This document shows, piece by piece, positions 24,834 to 33,416 of a stretch of DNA of 64,000 bases. The DNA comes from Streptomyces violaceusniger. Lineage in GTDB: Bacteria > Actinomycetota > Actinomycetes > Streptomycetales > Streptomycetaceae. The stretch lies in NCBI GenBank assembly GCA_005405945.1, contig BJHW01000001.1, positions 7,254,001 to 7,318,000 on the forward strand. The letters run 5' to 3'. The position numbers were made by a program, and so were the translations under genes. The stretch's first letter is position 1; every line of letters begins with the position of its first letter. The notes under the pieces were generated by a model. The model saw only the letters and a list, made by a program, of their open reading frames with translations. It was not told where the DNA came from and searched no databases.

Positions 24834-24986
24834 CTACCGGGCTGCGGTGTCGGCTGGACGGATGTAGATGCGCTGGCCGATTGCGGCGGCCTGCTGCACG
24901 ATCCGATTGACGGAGGCGGCGTCCACGACGGTGCTCTCGATGGCGCTGCCATCGACGTCGTCAAGGCGCATGATCTCGAAGCGCAA
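24834..24986 (-). CDS. Small conserved actinobacterial protein
   Basis: A 50-aa protein, LRFEIMRLDDVDGSAIESTV..., ending GQRIYIRPADTAAR. The IMRLDDVDG and IGQRIYIRPAD blocks are typical of a short family found next to NYN-domain genes in Streptomyces; function unknown. TTG 24986 is preceded by GGGAG at 7 nt. The internal ATG (residue 6) is the alternative. Divergent from the NYN gene across an AT-rich spacer. Confidence 0.65.
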   Translation of the reverse strand: MRFEIMRLDDVDGSAIESTVVDAASVNRIVQQAAAIGQRIYIRPADTAAR

Positions 24987-25024
24987 GGCTTCTCCCTTCG
25001 TCTGATCCTCCTGAAGGAGAACTG

Positions 25025-25204
25025 ATGTGTACGGAGCCGCGCAGCGTCGCTGCCACGCGCTCCTGTACGGGTTCAACCAGAGGGTCCCCCGAAAACATTC
25101 CCTACGCTAATAAAATTTTTTCGCAGCCTAAGTATCCCCTGGTGGCCGGGGCGGGGTCCGGTTGTGCCCCTCGCCGAGCCGCCCGGAGAATGAACCGCGT
25201 ATGA
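25025..25204 (+). CDS. Possible 59-aa upstream frame overlapping the NYN gene (ATGA)
   Basis: ATG 25025 has GAAGGAG 5 nt upstream and the frame stays open for 59 codons. Its TGA (25202-25204) overlaps the ATG of the NYN gene (25201). That geometry fits translational coupling. Against it: an AT-rich stretch at about 25103-25130 looks like a promoter inside the frame, and the AGGAG lies in a CTCCT/AGGAG hairpin that also serves the minus-strand gene. No family resemblance seen. Confidence 0.3.
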   Translation: MCTEPRSVAATRSCTGSTRGSPENIPYANKIFSQPKYPLVAGAGSGCAPRRAARRMNRV

Positions 25205-26130
25205 GTGACGTCATGCCTCCGGGCCAACCAGACCTCGCCTCGATCGTCGCGGGCATCGAGCGCACGAACGAGCTGCTCCAGCGCGTACTCGCCGAGGTCG
25301 CGACCACTCCCTCGACCCACGCGATCTTCGTGGACGCGGGGTATGTCTACGCGGCCGCCGGACGGCTGGTCGCCGGCACGGAGGACCGCCGGGCGTTCGA
25401 GCTGGACGCCGAGGGGCTCATCGAGGCGTTCATCGACAAGGCGCGCACGATCTTCCCGGACAGCAGGCTGCTGCGGGTCTACTGGTTCGACGGCGCCCGG
25501 CGCCGGATCCACACCCCGGAACAGCAGGGCATCGCCGAGCTGCCCGACGTCAAGGTGCGGCTCGGCAACCTCAACGCCAACAACCAGCAGAAGGGCGTCG
25601 ACTCGCTCATCCGCTCCGACCTGGAGTCCCTCGCCCGCCACCGCGCCATCGGCGACGCCGTGCTGATCGGCGGCGACGAGGACCTGGTCTCCGCCGTCGA
25701 GGCGGCCCAGGGCTACGGGGCACGCGTCCATCTCTGGGGCATCGAGGCACTCGACGGGCGCAACCAGGCCGAGCCGCTGCTGTGGGAGGTCGACAGCCAG
25801 CGCACCTTCGACCTCGACTTCTGCAAGCCGTATGTCACCCGGCGGGCCACCGGCTACGAGCCGAACGGCGACGCGCCCCTGTGCGGGCCCGCCCCGACCC
25901 GGGACGAGGTGCGCTTCGTCGGGGCGCAGATCGCCGCCCAGTGGCTGTCCTCACGCGGCCGTGAAACCCTTGCCGAGCTGCTGCCGGGCCATCCATATCT
26001 GCCCGGCTCCGTGGACCAGGAGCTGCTGATCGACGCGGAGGGGCTGCTGCGGCTCTCGCTGCGCGCCCACGCAGATCTGCGGCGGGCCCTGCGGGACGGC
26101 TTCTGGGAGCATCTGCAGGCGCAGTACTGA
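25201..26130 (+). CDS. NYN/PIN-like domain ribonuclease family protein
   Basis: A 309-aa protein. The NYN (LabA/DUF88) domain spans about residues 35-215. The acidic cluster expected for a metal-dependent PIN-type nuclease is visible: IFVDAGYVYAAAGR, QKGVDSLIRSDLESLA and VLIGGDEDLVSAVEAA. A C-terminal helical extension (residues 230-309) is shared by Streptomyces homologues. Probable RNA substrate, unproven. ATG 25201 is the start that leads directly to the family N-terminus; GGAG is 12 nt upstream. It converges on the alpha/beta hydrolase gene. Confidence 0.8.
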   Translation: MSDVMPPGQPDLASIVAGIERTNELLQRVLAEVATTPSTHAIFVDAGYVYAAAGRLVAGTEDRRAFELDAEGLIEAFIDKARTIFPDSRLLRVYWFDGARRRIHTPEQQGIAELPDVKVRLGNLNANNQQKGVDSLIRSDLESLARHRAIGDAVLIGGDEDLVSAVEAAQGYGARVHLWGIEALDGRNQAEPLLWEVDSQRTFDLDFCKPYVTRRATGYEPNGDAPLCGPAPTRDEVRFVGAQIAAQWLSSRGRETLAELLPGHPYLPGSVDQELLIDAEGLLRLSLRAHADLRRALRDGFWEHLQAQY

Positions 26131-26187
26131 GCCCGCGGGGCTTTTGGGCGGGATTTTCGGGTGGAGTGTGGGGGCGGGGCTTCGGGC

Positions 26188-26225
26188 TCAGCCGACGTCC
26201 CCGTGCTCAGCCGAGGTCGCTCCAG
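26188..26225. repeat. Two-copy 19-bp repeat including a stop codon
   Basis: TCAGCCGACGTCCCCGTGC (26188-26206) precedes the related TCAGCCGAGGTCGCTCCAG (26207-26225), which is the last codons and TGA stop of the minus-strand hydrolase. The copy lies immediately downstream of the gene. Confidence 0.55.
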
Positions 26226-27073
26226 AAGGAAATCAGGGCGTCGGCGGTGGGATGGGCCCGCTCGGCGTTGGGGGAGTGTCCGGCGCCCTCGATCACGGTC
26301 CGGCGGGCGGCCAGCCGTCCGGCCATCTCGTCCATCAGCGGCACCGGCCAGGCGTAGTCCACCTCGCCCGACAGCACATGGACGCGCAGCCGCAGCGCCG
26401 CCAGCTCATCCACCCGGTCCGGCTCGTCGGACAGCTGCCGCCCGGTGACGATCAGCTGCTCCGGTACGGTCCCGAGCCAGCGCTGGTGCAGGAAGTCCGC
26501 GACCCCGGGCGGTGTCGACGCGTCGGCCGCCTCGGGCGGGTCCAGCTCGCGCATCGCCTGCCATACGGACTCCATGTCCATCACGGTCAGCGCGTCGATC
26601 AGCAGCTTGATCCGGGCGCGCTGCGGGGCGGAGATGGCCGCCGGGCCGGAACTCATGATCGTCATCGAGGCGAACGCCCCCGGGTCGCGCAGGGCGGCGG
26701 CCCGCGCGATCAGCCCGCCGAGCGAATGGCCGAGCACATGGACGGGGTCCTCGGTCCCCGCGCTCAGGGCGGTGACCTGCGCGAGCAGGTCCTGCGCCAG
26801 CTCGTCCTGGGCGTACGCGGCCTCCTTACGGGGGCCGGGGCTCTCGTGCTGCCCCCGGCCGTCGACGGCGACGGCCCGGAAACCGGCCGCGGCGAGCGGC
26901 TCCAGCAGCGCGATGAAGTCCTCCTTGCTCCCGGTGAACCCCGGGACCAGCAGGACGGTCCCGCGCGCAGCCGAAGCGGGCCGCGCGTCATGGACGGCGA
27001 ACTCGCCGCGCGCGGTCCGGAGGCGGTACGCACGGGCGCTCGCGGGCAGTGTGAGAAAGGGCGGCCTGCTCAT
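26207..27073 (-). CDS. Alpha/beta hydrolase
   Basis: A 288-aa alpha/beta-hydrolase fold protein. Oxyanion region LLVPGFTGSKEDF, nucleophile elbow LGHSLGG (Ser near residue 116), acid residue in LSGEVDYAWP and catalytic His in GAGHSPN complete the triad. There is a small lid region in the middle. The substrate is unknown; esterase or lipase-like activity is plausible. ATG 27073. It converges on the NYN gene with a 9-bp inverted repeat (26127-26135 with 26183-26191) between them. Confidence 0.85.
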   Translation of the reverse strand: MSRPPFLTLPASARAYRLRTARGEFAVHDARPASAARGTVLLVPGFTGSKEDFIALLEPLAAAGFRAVAVDGRGQHESPGPRKEAAYAQDELAQDLLAQVTALSAGTEDPVHVLGHSLGGLIARAAALRDPGAFASMTIMSSGPAAISAPQRARIKLLIDALTVMDMESVWQAMRELDPPEAADASTPPGVADFLHQRWLGTVPEQLIVTGRQLSDEPDRVDELAALRLRVHVLSGEVDYAWPVPLMDEMAGRLAARRTVIEGAGHSPNAERAHPTADALISFWSDLG

Positions 27074-27198
27074 GGGACGAGGCTATACAGCCCGCGGGAA
27101 ACGGCACATGAACGCCCAGGGGCCCGTACCGCGGTGTCGCGGAACGGGCCCCTGGGCGGGTGCCATCTGCCGTGGCGTAATGCCTTAGTGCTGCCGCG

Positions 27199-29982
27199 TC
27201 AGCCCTCGACCGTGGCCTCGACGGCCTCGGCCGCCTTGGCGCGCGTGCGGCGCCGGGGCTTGGCGGGCGCGGCCTCGGCCTCGTCCGCCGCCGGTGCCGC
27301 CGTGGCGGCCTTGGCGCGCGTGCGGCGCCGGGGCTTGGCGGCATCGTCGCCGTCGGCGGCCTCGGTGGCACCGGTGGTGCCTTCGGCGGTCGCGACAGCG
27401 GCCTCCGCGGCCTTCGTCGCCTTGGCGCGGGTGCGCCGCGGCTTGGCGGGAGCCTCGGCGGCCTCCCCCTCCGGCCGCGCGTCGGCGGTGTCGGCGGTGT
27501 CCGCCTTGGCGGCGGCACGGGTGCGACGCCGGGGCTTGGTCTCCTCCGTCGTCCCCTCGGCCGTTTCGACGGCGGCTTCGGCCGTCTCGGTGGCCTTACG
27601 GGTGCGGCGGCGGGGCTTGGCGGGGGCCTCGGCGGTCTCTGCGGCGTTCACCGCGTCCGTCGCCCCTTCGGCCGTTTCCACGACGGCCTGGGCTGCCTCG
27701 GTGGCCTTACGGGTGCGACGCCGGGGCTTGGCCGTCTCGGGGGTGCCTTCGACGGTCTCCAAAGCGGCCTCGGCGGCCTCCGCGGCCTTCGTCCCCGACG
27801 GTGCGTCGGCGGCGTCGGCCTTGGCGGCGCGGGTGCGGCGCCGCGGCTTGGCCGCGGCCTCCTCGGCCTCCGGCCGCGCGTCGGCGGTCTCTGCGGCGTT
27901 CACCGCGTCCGTCGTGCCCTCGGCCGCTGCCACGGCGCTCTGGGCGGGCTCGGCGGCCTTGGCACGCGTGCGGCTCCGGGGCTTCGCGGCCTCGGCTGCC
28001 TCGGTCGTGCCTTCGGTGACCTCGGTCGTGCCCTCGGCCGTCTCGACGGCCTCCACGGCCTTGGCGGCGCGGGTCCGGCGGCGCGGCTTGGCGGGGGCCT
28101 CCTCGGCATCCGGAGCCTCCGCCGTCGTCACGGCCGTCACCGCGGCTTCCGCCGCCTCGGCGGCGTGGGCGGTGTCCGTGGACTCGGCCATGCCGCCCTC
28201 GGACGCGTCGGTGGCCCTCGCGCCCCGCGTGCGGCGGCGGCGCGGCTTGGCGGCGGCCTCGGCGGGCTCCGCCTCCGGCCGGGCCGCCTCCGCCGTGTCG
28301 ACGGCCGCCGTGGCCGCCTCGGAGCCGGTCGCCGCCATGCCGCCGCGCGTACGGCGGCGTCGGCGGGGCCGACGGGGCTCGGTGGCGCCCTCGGCGGTGT
28401 CGGCGGCGGACTCGGCCGCCGCCGCGCTCTCCGGGGCGCCCGCGCCGTCCAGGGTCACACCGCCACGGGTGCGGCGCCGGACCCGGCGGCTGCGCGCGGG
28501 GCGCTCCTCCGCGGCCGGGGCGGCGGACCGGCGGCCGCGGCCTCCGCGGCCGCCGGTCTCGCCCAGGTCCTCGATCTCCTCGGCGGCCAGCCCGGCCCGG
28601 GTGCGCTCGGCACGCGGGAGCACGCCGGTGATGCCCTGGGGGATGCTCAGCAGCTCATAGAGGTGGTCGGAGGTGGAGTACGTCTCCTCCGGCTCGTTGA
28701 ACGGCAGGTCCAGCGCCTTGTTGATCAGCTGCCAGCGCGGGATGTCGTCCCAGTCGACGAGCGTGATCGCGGTGCCCGAGGCGCCCGCGCGACCCGTACG
28801 GCCGATGCGGTGCAGATAGGTCTTCTCGTCCTCGGGCGACTGGTAGTTGATCACATGCGTGACGCCCTCGACGTCGATGCCGCGCGCGGCGACGTCGGTG
28901 CACACCAGCACGTCGACCTTGCCGTTGCGGAAGGCGCGCAGCGCCTGCTCGCGCGCCCCCTGGCCGAGGTCGCCGTGGACCGCGCCGGAGGCGAAGCCAC
29001 GGCGCGCGAGCTGATCGGCGATGTCGGCGGCGGTGCGCTTCGTACGGCAGAAGATCATCGCGAGGCCGCGGCCCTCCGCCTGCAGCACCCGCGCCACGAC
29101 CTCCGGCTTGTCCAGGGAGTGGGCGCGGAAGACGTGCTGGGTGATGTTGGCCACGGTCGCGCCCTCGTCGTCCGGCGCGGTGGCACGGATGTGCGTGGGC
29201 TGCGACATGTAGCGGCGGGCGAGACCGATGACGGCGCCCGGCATGGTCGCCGAGAACAGCATGGTCTGGCGCTTGGCCGGGAGCATGTTGATGATCTTCT
29301 CGACGTCGGGCAGGAAGCCCAGGTCGAGCATCTCGTCGGCCTCGTCCAGGACGAGCGCCTTGACGGCGGAGAGCCGCAGCTTCTTCTGGCCCGCCAGGTC
29401 CAGCAGCCGGCCCGGGGTGCCGACGACCACGTCGACGCCCTTCTTCAGGGCCTCGACCTGCGGTTCGTAGGCGCGGCCGCCGTAGATCGACAAGACGCGG
29501 ACGGCGCGGACCTTACCGGCGGTCAGCAGGTCGTTGGTCACCTGCTGGCACAGCTCGCGGGTGGGGACGACCACGAGCGCCTGCGGCGCGTCGGTCAGCT
29601 GCTCGGGCTTGGCCCGGCCGGCCTCGACGTCGGCGGGGACGACGACACGCTCCAGCAGGGGGAGGCCGAAGCCCAGCGTCTTGCCGGTGCCGGTCTTGGC
29701 CTGGCCGATGACGTCGGTGCCGGAGAGGGCGACCGGAAGCGTCATCTCCTGGATGGGGAACGGGGACGTGATGCCGACGGCTTCCAGGGCCTCGGCGGTC
29801 TCGGGGAGGATCCCGAGTTCTCGGAAGGTGGTCAGGATGCTTGCCTCTTCTGTGAGCGCGGCGGGAGGCGGCGAAGGGGGTCGCACGGCGCCCGGGTGCA
29901 CCGGCCTTGGGGACGGCCGGTTCGGCGCGGGACCACGGCCTTCGCTCGAGCGCACACGCCGCGAGCGGGTCCCTCCTGCCAT
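27199..29982 (-). CDS. DEAD-box RNA helicase with long basic repeat tail
   Basis: About 927 aa. The helicase core has the Q motif FRELGILPETAEALEAVGI, AKTGTGKT, PTRELC, GTPGR, VLDEADEML, SAT, and in the second RecA domain HGDLGQGAREQAL, TDVAARGID and HRIGRTGR. The C-terminal third is an unstructured Ala/Glu/Thr tail carrying about a dozen KPRRRTR-type basic cassettes 30-50 residues apart, likely an RNA tether. It occupies the position of mycobacterial rhlE and probably remodels rRNA or mRNA. Start uncertain: ATG 29982 lacks a clear ribosome site, while AGAAGAGG lies just before TTFRELG near 29840. Confidence 0.88.
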   Translation of the reverse strand: MAGGTRSRRVRSSEGRGPAPNRPSPRPVHPGAVRPPSPPPAALTEEASILTTFRELGILPETAEALEAVGITSPFPIQEMTLPVALSGTDVIGQAKTGTGKTLGFGLPLLERVVVPADVEAGRAKPEQLTDAPQALVVVPTRELCQQVTNDLLTAGKVRAVRVLSIYGGRAYEPQVEALKKGVDVVVGTPGRLLDLAGQKKLRLSAVKALVLDEADEMLDLGFLPDVEKIINMLPAKRQTMLFSATMPGAVIGLARRYMSQPTHIRATAPDDEGATVANITQHVFRAHSLDKPEVVARVLQAEGRGLAMIFCRTKRTAADIADQLARRGFASGAVHGDLGQGAREQALRAFRNGKVDVLVCTDVAARGIDVEGVTHVINYQSPEDEKTYLHRIGRTGRAGASGTAITLVDWDDIPRWQLINKALDLPFNEPEETYSTSDHLYELLSIPQGITGVLPRAERTRAGLAAEEIEDLGETGGRGGRGRRSAAPAAEERPARSRRVRRRTRGGVTLDGAGAPESAAAAESAADTAEGATEPRRPRRRRRTRGGMAATGSEAATAAVDTAEAARPEAEPAEAAAKPRRRRTRGARATDASEGGMAESTDTAHAAEAAEAAVTAVTTAEAPDAEEAPAKPRRRTRAAKAVEAVETAEGTTEVTEGTTEAAEAAKPRSRTRAKAAEPAQSAVAAAEGTTDAVNAAETADARPEAEEAAAKPRRRTRAAKADAADAPSGTKAAEAAEAALETVEGTPETAKPRRRTRKATEAAQAVVETAEGATDAVNAAETAEAPAKPRRRTRKATETAEAAVETAEGTTEETKPRRRTRAAAKADTADTADARPEGEAAEAPAKPRRTRAKATKAAEAAVATAEGTTGATEAADGDDAAKPRRRTRAKAATAAPAADEAEAAPAKPRRRTRAKAAEAVEATVEG

Positions 29983-30207
29983 GCGCACAAGTGATGCGCG
30001 CCGCGCGGAGGGCGGTCGGGTTTGGAGCCGATCGGGCCACCGACCGGGCATCCGCATTCGTGGAACGACCCGCCGATACTCGACGGGCACATTTATCACT
30101 GTACCCCGTAAGCGCGCATCTGTGACCGGGCTGTCCGATGCGGGGCCTCCATGGGCATGGCTGACCAGGGCCTTCCCCGGGACGCGGAGCGGGCTATTGT
30201 GCGCTCC

Positions 30208-31008
30208 ATGGAGACGCCTGACACGCCTGAGACGCCCGCCGCGACCACCGGGGACCGCGCCGGGGACGACGCAGCTCCGGGGAAGGGCAGCGGGGAGAAG
30301 GCCCCGGAGCCCACCGGTATCGCCGCCCAGGACTGGGACACGGCGGCCGCCGATCCGCAGTACCGGGCCGCCGTGGTGGATCTGCTCGGCGCCCTCGCGT
30401 ACGGCGAGCTGGCCGCCTTCGAGCGGCTGGCGGAGGACGCGAAGCTGGCGCCCACGCTCGAGGACAAGGCGGAGCTGGCGAAGATGGCGTCCGCCGAGTT
30501 CCACCACTTCGAGCGGCTTCGGGGACGGCTCTCGGCGATCGGCGAGGCGCCGACGGAGGCGATGGAGCCGTTCGCGGCGGCGCTGGACGGGTTCCACCGT
30601 CAGACCGCGCCGTCCGACTGGCTGGAGGGCCTGGTCAAGGCGTATGTGGGCGACTCGATCGCCAGTGACTTCTACCGCGAGGTCGCGGCCCGGCTGGACT
30701 CCGACACCCGCGATCTGGTGCTCCAGGTGCTGGACGACACCGGCCACGCCTCGTTCGCGGTCGAGAAGGTGCGAGCCGCGATCGAGGCCGATCCGCGGGT
30801 CGGCGGGCGGCTGGCGCTGTGGGCGCGGCGGCTGATGGGCGAGGCGCTGTCGCAGGCCCAGCGGGTGGTCGCGGACCGCGACGCGCTCTCCACGATGCTG
30901 GTCGGCGGGCTGGCCGACGGCTTCGACCTGGCGGAGGTGGGCCGGATGTTCTCCCGGATCACCGAGGCCCACACCAAGCGGATGGCCGCCCTGGGACTCG
31001 CCGCCTAG
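30208..31008 (+). CDS. Ferritin-like protein, MiaE_2 family
   Basis: A 266-aa protein. After a Pro/Gly-rich N-terminus of about 55 residues the four-helix ferritin-like domain shows the iron ligands in LAYGELAAFERL and SAEFHHFERL and their counterparts in KAYVGDSIASDFYREV and VLDDTGHASFAVEKV. The family is related to MiaE, a tRNA hydroxylase acting on ms2i6A; whether this one modifies tRNA is unknown. ATG 30208; GTG 30199 with GGAG at 9 nt is an alternative. The TAG stop lies inside the terminal inverted repeat of the downstream 196-bp element. Divergent from the helicase gene. Confidence 0.8.
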   Translation: METPDTPETPAATTGDRAGDDAAPGKGSGEKAPEPTGIAAQDWDTAAADPQYRAAVVDLLGALAYGELAAFERLAEDAKLAPTLEDKAELAKMASAEFHHFERLRGRLSAIGEAPTEAMEPFAAALDGFHRQTAPSDWLEGLVKAYVGDSIASDFYREVAARLDSDTRDLVLQVLDDTGHASFAVEKVRAAIEADPRVGGRLALWARRLMGEALSQAQRVVADRDALSTMLVGGLADGFDLAEVGRMFSRITEAHTKRMAALGLAA

Positions 31009-31198
31009 GGTCCTTCTGGCGGATCTCCGTGGAGGAAGGAGCGCCCGCCGCGCAGCGGCCGAAGACCGCAGCCGGGGCGTTCTCTCGGCGTGCCGCGCGG
31101 ACGCCCTCGTAGCGGAGCTACCTGGGGTTTCGTGCGGTGCGGCGGGAGGGCGTGCCGGGCGTCGCGACGCCGCGGAGATCCGTCAGAAGGACCCTAGG
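31003..31198. mobile_element. 196-bp MITE-like element with 27-bp terminal inverted repeats
   Basis: The left end 31003-31029 (GCCTAGGGTCCTTCTGGCGG continuing ATCTCCG) is complementary to 31172-31198 at 26 of 27 positions. The interior has no open frame worth reporting. Similar 17-nt sequences flank it in direct orientation (30990-31006 and 31200-31216, 15 identical), which could be a target duplication. The left repeat supplies the stop codon of the MiaE-like gene. Confidence 0.5.
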
Positions 31199-31235
31199 CC
31201 TTGGGGCTCGCCGCCTGCGTCTACGGGCCACCGCC

Positions 31236-31508
31236 CTACGCCGGGACCGAACGCCGGCGGCGCGTCCTGGCCGGGCGGATGAGCAGCGACAGCAGCGCCG
31301 CCGCGAACCCGAGCGCGACGATCAGCACGGCCGCCGTATGCCCCGAGCCCAGCACCGTATGGGTCAGCAGAGCGCCCAGAAGCGCGGCGGCGGGGCCGGT
31401 GGACAGGACGAGGGGCCGTGCGGGCAGCCTTCGGGGGAGCCGGTGGAGCGCCCCGTACGCGACGACGAGACCGATCAGTACCGAGGCGAGCGCTTCCCAG
31501 AACAGCAT
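31236..31508 (-). CDS. Small integral membrane protein
   Basis: A 90-aa protein with three hydrophobic segments: LFWEALASVLIGLVVAYGAL, LVLSTGPAAALLGALLTHTV and AAVLIVALGFAAALLSLLI. It has a basic C-terminus (RPARTRRRRSVPA). ATG 31508 is preceded by GGAAGGA. No family recognised; similar small proteins of Streptomyces are uncharacterised. Confidence 0.6.
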   Translation of the reverse strand: MLFWEALASVLIGLVVAYGALHRLPRRLPARPLVLSTGPAAALLGALLTHTVLGSGHTAAVLIVALGFAAALLSLLIRPARTRRRRSVPA

Positions 31509-31711
31509 TGGCGCGTCCTTCCCGTGAGCGGACCGGGACCGATACGTGATCACGAGTCGGTCACGCCCGTCCTACCCGTGCCCGACCGGAGGCAACCCTG
31601 TCCATGGGGGCGGTCTGTGGCGCACGGCGAGCCGGGGGGTGCGTGCGAGCGCGAACAGCGGCGGGGTCCGGTGGTCTTGCTCCACCGGACCCCGCCGCTG
31701 TGGGTGAGTCC

Positions 31712-31939
31712 TCAGGCCGCGCCGAAACCGACCTTGCGGGCGGTCGGCTCGCCGAGCTCGACGTAGGCGAGCCGGTCGGACGGGACCAGGACCTTGCGGC
31801 CGTGGTTGTCCTCCAGGGTCAGCACCTGAGCCTTGCCGCCGAGCGCCTCGGCCACCAGGCGCTCGACCTCCTCGGCAGACTGCCCGCTCTCCAAGGTGAT
31901 CTCGCGGGGCGCGTGCTGCACGCCGATCTTGACCTCCAC
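31712..31939 (-). CDS. DUF3107 domain protein
   Basis: A 75-aa protein, VEVKIGVQHAPREITLESGQ, then AEEVERLVAEALG and VLVPSDRLAYVELGEPTARK. This matches the short actinobacterial DUF3107 family (mycobacterial TB9.4, a T-cell antigen of unknown function). GTG 31939 is preceded by GGAGGG. It lies next to the TetR gene, as in mycobacteria. Confidence 0.85.
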   Translation of the reverse strand: MEVKIGVQHAPREITLESGQSAEEVERLVAEALGGKAQVLTLEDNHGRKVLVPSDRLAYVELGEPTARKVGFGAA

Positions 31940-32164
31940 GGCCTTGTCCCTCCGACGGTCAACTGGGGTAGCGCGGCCATCCGCGCTGTACACCAGCACA
32001 CACTAGCCGGGCCGGGACACCCGCCGGGGGCCGCGGGCGCACGCCTGCAGCGAACACGCCCGCCGGTCGCGAACACGCCTCTTCGCGGCCGGGAACGCTC
32101 CCGGCCGCTCAGTGACCACGCCCATCCGTCCCGCCGCGCCCGTCGGGTCCGCCCGGCGGTCCGC

Positions 32165-32806
32165 TCAGTGGCCGCCCTCGGCCCCGTGCAGCGGGAAGCC
32201 CGCGATACCCCGCCAGGCCAGCGAGGTGAGCAACTGCACAGCGGTGTCCCGCGGTACGGCGCTCTCGCTGGAGAGCCAGTAGCGCGCGACCACCTGGGAC
32301 ACCCCGCCGAGGCCCACGGCCAGCAGCATCGATTCGTCCCGGGACAGCCCGGTGTCCTCGGCGATGACCTCGCTGATCGCCTCGGCGCACTGCAGCGAGA
32401 CGCGGTCCACGCGCTCGCGCACCGCGGGCTCGTTGGTCAGATCGGACTCGAAGACGAGCCGGAAGGCGCCGCCCTCCTCCTCGACGTAGGCGAAGTACGC
32501 CTCCATGGTCGCCGCGACGCGCTGCTTGTTCTCGGTGGTCGAGGCGAGGGCGGTGCGCACCGCCTGGAGCAGGGCGTCGCAGTGCTGGTCGAGCAGGGCC
32601 AGATACAGCTCCAGCTTGCCCGGGAAGTGCTGGTACAGCACCGGCTTGCTGACCCCGGCGCGCTCGGCGATGTCGTCCATCGCGGCCGCGTGGTAGCCCT
32701 GCGCGACGAAGACCTCCTGAGCCGCCCCCAGCAGCTGATTACGTCGGGCTCGGCGCGGCAGGCGCGTACCCCGTGGGCGCGCCTCGGTCTGCTCGATGGC
32801 TGTCAC
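32165..32806 (-). CDS. TetR-family transcriptional regulator
   Basis: A 213-aa regulator. The DNA-binding domain is at residues 14-60, with ARRNQLLGAAQEVFVAQGYH and the helix-turn-helix MDDIAERAGVSKPVLYQHFP. The ligand domain is all-helical and resembles the subgroup of mycobacterial Rv3208. GTG 32806 is preceded by GGGAGG; the frame from 32857 has no ribosome site. The effector and targets are unknown. A partial copy of its 3' end including the stop (CCGCTCAGTG) recurs at 32105-32114. Confidence 0.85.
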   Translation of the reverse strand: MTAIEQTEARPRGTRLPRRARRNQLLGAAQEVFVAQGYHAAAMDDIAERAGVSKPVLYQHFPGKLELYLALLDQHCDALLQAVRTALASTTENKQRVAATMEAYFAYVEEEGGAFRLVFESDLTNEPAVRERVDRVSLQCAEAISEVIAEDTGLSRDESMLLAVGLGGVSQVVARYWLSSESAVPRDTAVQLLTSLAWRGIAGFPLHGAEGGH

Positions 32807-32943
32807 GCCGCCTCCCAATGAATGATCCCTGTGCACGATGTCCATCGCGCCCGCCATCGTACTTTTGGGTAACAGTGCGGCGCGCTGTTCGTGCGGAGAA
32901 TTTCACGTACCGGACTCTATGAAAAGCCCATAAATGGCGCTGG

Positions 32944-33174
32944 TCACCGGTAGTCCTCCTCGTTCTCCTCGACGATCCGTGCCTGTTCCGCCCGGTCGGC
33001 CTCGTTGGCTTCCACGAACTCGTCGGCCCTGGGCCGTTCGTCACGGCGGGAGATCACCTCGCGGTGCTGTTCGACGGCGTCCGCCTCGGGAGCCTCGACG
33101 TCGCGCGCGGTGGCTTCGTCGGTGTTCTCCACGGAGTCCTCGAAGGTGTCGGGGTCGGTTGGGTCGATGGACAT
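32944..33174 (-). CDS. Small acidic protein
   Basis: A 76-aa soluble, strongly acidic protein, MSIDPTDPDTFEDSVENTDE..., ending ARIVEENEEDYR. No cysteine, membrane segment or catalytic motif. Short acidic proteins of this pattern recur in Streptomyces next to this TetR gene. ATG 33174 is preceded by GGAAGGGGAG. Function unknown. Confidence 0.65.
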   Translation of the reverse strand: MSIDPTDPDTFEDSVENTDEATARDVEAPEADAVEQHREVISRRDERPRADEFVEANEADRAEQARIVEENEEDYR

Positions 33175-33416
33175 GTACTCCCCTTCCCTGTGGCGGCTTC
33201 GCACCGGTGGTCGCCAGTGGTGGGCGCCAGTGATGGGTTCCCACTTACGGCGGCTTTCCACCGACGGCTACCCAGTGGCGGCCATCCGGTGGCAAGCCCG
33301 TGGCAAGGTGATCGCCCCTGTGTCTTACGAGCCTAGGAGAGGTCACTTTCGGACGCTACGTGGTCTGTGAGCGTGAACACACGGTCGCGCGCGTGATCGT
33401 CTCGTAACATTGCGGC

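Noticed and set aside
26144..28660. 838-codon open frame antisense to the helicase tail and hydrolase
   Set aside because: It mirrors the repetitive Ala/Arg tail of the DEAD-box gene and has no independent features.
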